Shown piece after piece: positions 62,236 to 64,000 of a DNA stretch of 64,000 nt (position 1 is the first letter of the stretch; every line of letters starts with the position of its first letter). This DNA comes from Apibacter raozihei. GTDB lineage: Bacteria > Bacteroidota > Bacteroidia > Flavobacteriales > Weeksellaceae. The notes beneath the pieces were generated by a model. That model made no database searches, had not been told where the DNA came from, and saw nothing but the letters and a program-made list of their open reading frames with translations. The position numbers were made by a program, and so were the translations under genes. The stretch lies in contig NZ_CP034930.1 in assembly GCF_004014855.1 (NCBI RefSeq), positions 1,674,001 through 1,738,000 on the forward strand, read 5' to 3'.

Positions 62236-62794
62236 TGGGAGTCCATGGAGTTTCTTTATGTCCCGCCAGATGACCGAAATAACGAGCTAGGACAAATAAA
62301 TAATCAGATAATCTGTTTAAATAAATATAGCACAAAGGGCGGAGCTCTTCCTGTTCATTCAGAGAAATAACAGCTCGTTCAGACCTTCTGCAAATGGTTC
62401 GTGCAATATGCGATACTGAAGTAGCCGGACATCCGGTTGGAAGTATAAATTGCGTTAATGCAGGAAGTTCAGATTCCATCGCATCAATCCATTCCTCAAG
62501 AAAACTAATTTGCTTTTCACTAATTAAGCAGGCTAATCTGGGCTTTCCATTAGCCAAAATCATTTTTTCATTGGGAGTAGCCAATTCTGCCCCTAAATCA
62601 AATAAAGAATTTTGTATTACTTGCAACTGATCATCAAGTTCTTTTTGTTTAGTATAGCTTCTAATTAAACCTAAATAAGAGTTAAGCTCATCTACATCTC
62701 CATAGGCCTGAATCCGTATAGCATTTTTCGGAACACGAGTACCACCATAAAGAGAAGTAATTCCCTTATCTCCGGTTTTTGTATATATTTTCAT
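62228..62794 (-). CDS. Cob(I)alamin adenosyltransferase, PduO type
   Basis: Adds the adenosyl group to cobalamin. The 188-residue protein has KIYTKTGDKGITSLYGGTRVPKNAIRIQAYGDVDELNSYLGLIRS, the PduO ATP-binding signature, and the RTICRRSERAVISLNE helix with the conserved Arg and Glu; it ends in LNRLSDYLFVLARY. It is 188 residues, normal for the family, and overlaps the next gene. Confidence 0.93.
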   Translation of the reverse strand: MKIYTKTGDKGITSLYGGTRVPKNAIRIQAYGDVDELNSYLGLIRSYTKQKELDDQLQVIQNSLFDLGAELATPNEKMILANGKPRLACLISEKQISFLEEWIDAMESELPALTQFILPTGCPATSVSHIARTICRRSERAVISLNEQEELRPLCYIYLNRLSDYLFVLARYFGHLAGHKETPWTPNE

Positions 62795-62830
62795 ATAGTA
62801 CTTAAATTATTTAAGCAAGTAAATTACAAA

Positions 62831-62860
62831 AAAAAAGTGACTGGATACAGTCACTTTTTT
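62831..62860 (-). terminator. Terminator after the lipocalin-like lipoprotein gene
   Basis: Arms AAAAAAGTGACTG (62831-62843) and CAGTCACTTTTTT (62848-62860), perfect 13-bp stem, loop GATA. On the minus strand the T run is at its end. Confidence 0.9.
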
Positions 62861-62879
62861 CATTTCTTTAAAATTGAAA

Positions 62880-63368
62880 TTATATTTTTTCGTAAGTAAT
62901 AATAAGATCTGTCTTAGTAATACCAGCAGATGGATATAAATTTTGATAATATTCTAAAGTGTTGTAATTAGTTTCTGTTATAATTAATCTATTATTTTGA
63001 ATTTCGAAAGTATATGTTTCATTCTCGTTATCATTTTCATTATCATCTTTAAGATTAATTATGTTACCTGTTATAGTATAAGTAAAAGAATCTATGGTAT
63101 TATCTTCAAAATGTTTAATCCAACCAGTTCCATCAGAATTAAAAGTTATATGAATTACTCCATTGGAAGCAGGAGCAGGATCCATACTATAAATAATTAA
63201 TTGTTTTTGTTCCTCGGTTAAGTTAGTCCCTTCAACATTAGCTTTTATTTCAATATATTTCCAGGTTCCTACTATGGGGTGGTTGTTTGATGGAATGTCA
63301 TCATCGTCACTTGAACAATTAATAAATAATAAAGGCAATAACATTAATAATAATAGTTTTTTCATCAT
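62880..63368 (-). CDS. Lipocalin-like lipoprotein, likely surface-exposed
   Basis: A 162-residue lipoprotein: MMKKLLLLMLLPLLFINC ends in the lipobox, and the mature protein begins CSSDDDD, which fits the Bacteroidetes lipoprotein export signal (a serine followed by acidic residues) that sends lipoproteins to the cell surface. The mature part (HPIVGTWKYIEIK...VIHITFNSDGTGWIKHF...FTYTITGNIINL...YTFEIQNNRLIITE) is an eight-strand lipocalin/DUF-like fold, common in flavobacteria. The ligand is unknown. Confidence 0.82.
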   Translation of the reverse strand: MMKKLLLLMLLPLLFINCSSDDDDIPSNNHPIVGTWKYIEIKANVEGTNLTEEQKQLIIYSMDPAPASNGVIHITFNSDGTGWIKHFEDNTIDSFTYTITGNIINLKDDNENDNENETYTFEIQNNRLIITETNYNTLEYYQNLYPSAGITKTDLIITYEKI

Positions 63369-63390
63369 TTTAAATTTAAATTTATTTAAG

Positions 63391-63398
63391 CAAATATA
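63391..63398 (-). promoter_or_regulatory. -7 element for the lipocalin-like lipoprotein gene
   Basis: Minus strand reads TATATTTG, 22 bases before the start codon. Confidence 0.5.
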
Positions 63399-63486
63399 AT
63401 AAAAAATGTTTAAAATTTAATATAAATAAATTTAAGGAAGATTTTTGTTAATAATAAATGATAAAAAGAGCTATTTGGGTATTACT

Positions 63487-64000
63487 TTAAAGTATACTGT
63501 CTATAAATTCTTTGGCCCTGATTTCAGCCCACGAGAACTTAGAGTTATGCAATGGAAATCCCACATGTCCTCCATATTTAGGTTTTTCAAAGTAAATATT
63601 TGGATTTGAAATTTCATATCTATCCAAGTAATTCTCTTCGGTTAAAAAAGGGTCATTTTCTGCATTAACAATTAAAGTAGGGGTTTTAATGTTGTTTAAT
63701 ACGAATAAAGGAGAAACTTTTAAATAATATTCTTCTTTATTTGCAAACCCATATATCGGAGCTGTAAAAAGAGAATCTAAATCGTCAAATGATTTAATAG
63801 ATTTAGCCTGTTTAATATTGAAAATATCAGGAAACTGACTATGTTTAAAAATTAATTTCTTTTTAAAATCAACCATAAAATTATGAAAATAAAAAAAATT
63901 GGAAGTTTTTTTAAATGCTTTTACATTTTGTAAAACGTTGAGAGGAGTAGAAAATGTAATACAAGATTTTACTTCTTCAGGAACATTAATTTTACCAGCA
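63487..64000 (-). CDS. YheT-family alpha/beta hydrolase, C-terminal part (5' end outside window)
   Basis: The frame stays open from the stop at 63487 to the window end, so this is the last about 170 residues. The C-terminal catalytic parts are there: IKTPTLIVNAENDPFLTEENY (Asp) and KYGGHVGFPLH (His), the typical YheT/ABHD1-3 motifs. The nucleophile Ser lies upstream, outside the window. An internal ATG at 63876 is not a credible start, because the upstream in-frame sequence (CITFSTPLNVLQNVKAF) is also typical of the family. Confidence 0.85.
   Translation of the reverse strand, partial: AGKINVPEEVKSCITFSTPLNVLQNVKAFKKTSNFFYFHNFMVDFKKKLIFKHSQFPDIFNIKQAKSIKSFDDLDSLFTAPIYGFANKEEYYLKVSPLFVLNNIKTPTLIVNAENDPFLTEENYLDRYEISNPNIYFEKPKYGGHVGFPLHNSKFSWAEIRAKEFIDSIL

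Overview
The window is AT-rich DNA from a Flavobacteriia-type Bacteroidetes bacterium. The evidence is: many TAnnTTTG promoter elements (the Bacteroidetes -7 box), almost no Shine-Dalgarno sites, a menaquinone pathway, a SPT-like plus cysteine-synthase-like pair that looks like sulfonolipid (capnine) synthesis, a lipoprotein with a Bacteroidetes surface-export signal, and a Bacteroidetes-type (subtype iii) type VI secretion system. A bee-gut or animal-associated Weeksellaceae such as Apibacter would fit, but that is a guess. I see no tRNA, rRNA, CRISPR array, insertion sequence or phage.

Layout. 1-3000: end of aspartase, a periplasmic L-asparaginase and a porin (asparagine/aspartate use). 3100-4390: purD. 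4400-8270: an inorganic-carbon island with a SulP transporter flanked by two near-identical beta carbonic anhydrases, one cytoplasmic and one with an export signal, plus a small unknown exported protein whose start codon appears lost or non-canonical. 8440-12140: menE and menC, then tilS on the other strand. 12180-21700: envelope and stress genes (repeat protein, BrkB-like membrane protein, membrane LuxR-type regulator, DsbD, a zinc-less sirtuin, PepSY-like protein, TonB-receptor-like barrel). 21730-25900: mgsA, a GlmU-like protein and the probable cysteate synthase/cysteate acyltransferase pair. 26000-33500: dtd, gcvT, an OmpA lipoprotein, xth, an unknown, a nucleosidase-like protein, menD and fabG. 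33690-44150: kinase-like protein, MATE exporter, small stress proteins, two cation/proton antiporters, aldo/keto reductase, CinA, HAD phosphatase, DinB-like protein.

44500-59075 is the main accessory region: a one-direction T6SS-iii operon. Its order is PKD membrane protein, ClpV, TssB, TssC, exported unknown, 237-aa unknown, TssE, TssF, NlpC/P60-like lipoprotein, TssG, TssN, TssK, TssO, Hcp1, Hcp2. It has sheath, baseplate, tube and membrane parts but no VgrG, PAAR, TssR or recognisable effector/immunity genes, so those must be encoded elsewhere. Two parts look like degenerate enzymes: the first ATPase domain of ClpV has lost its Walker B glutamate and arginine-finger positions, and the NlpC/P60-like lipoprotein has lost all three catalytic positions.

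59090-64000: manganese pyrophosphatase, ffh, thiamin pyrophosphokinase, cobalamin adenosyltransferase, a surface lipoprotein and the 3' part of a YheT-like hydrolase that runs off the window.
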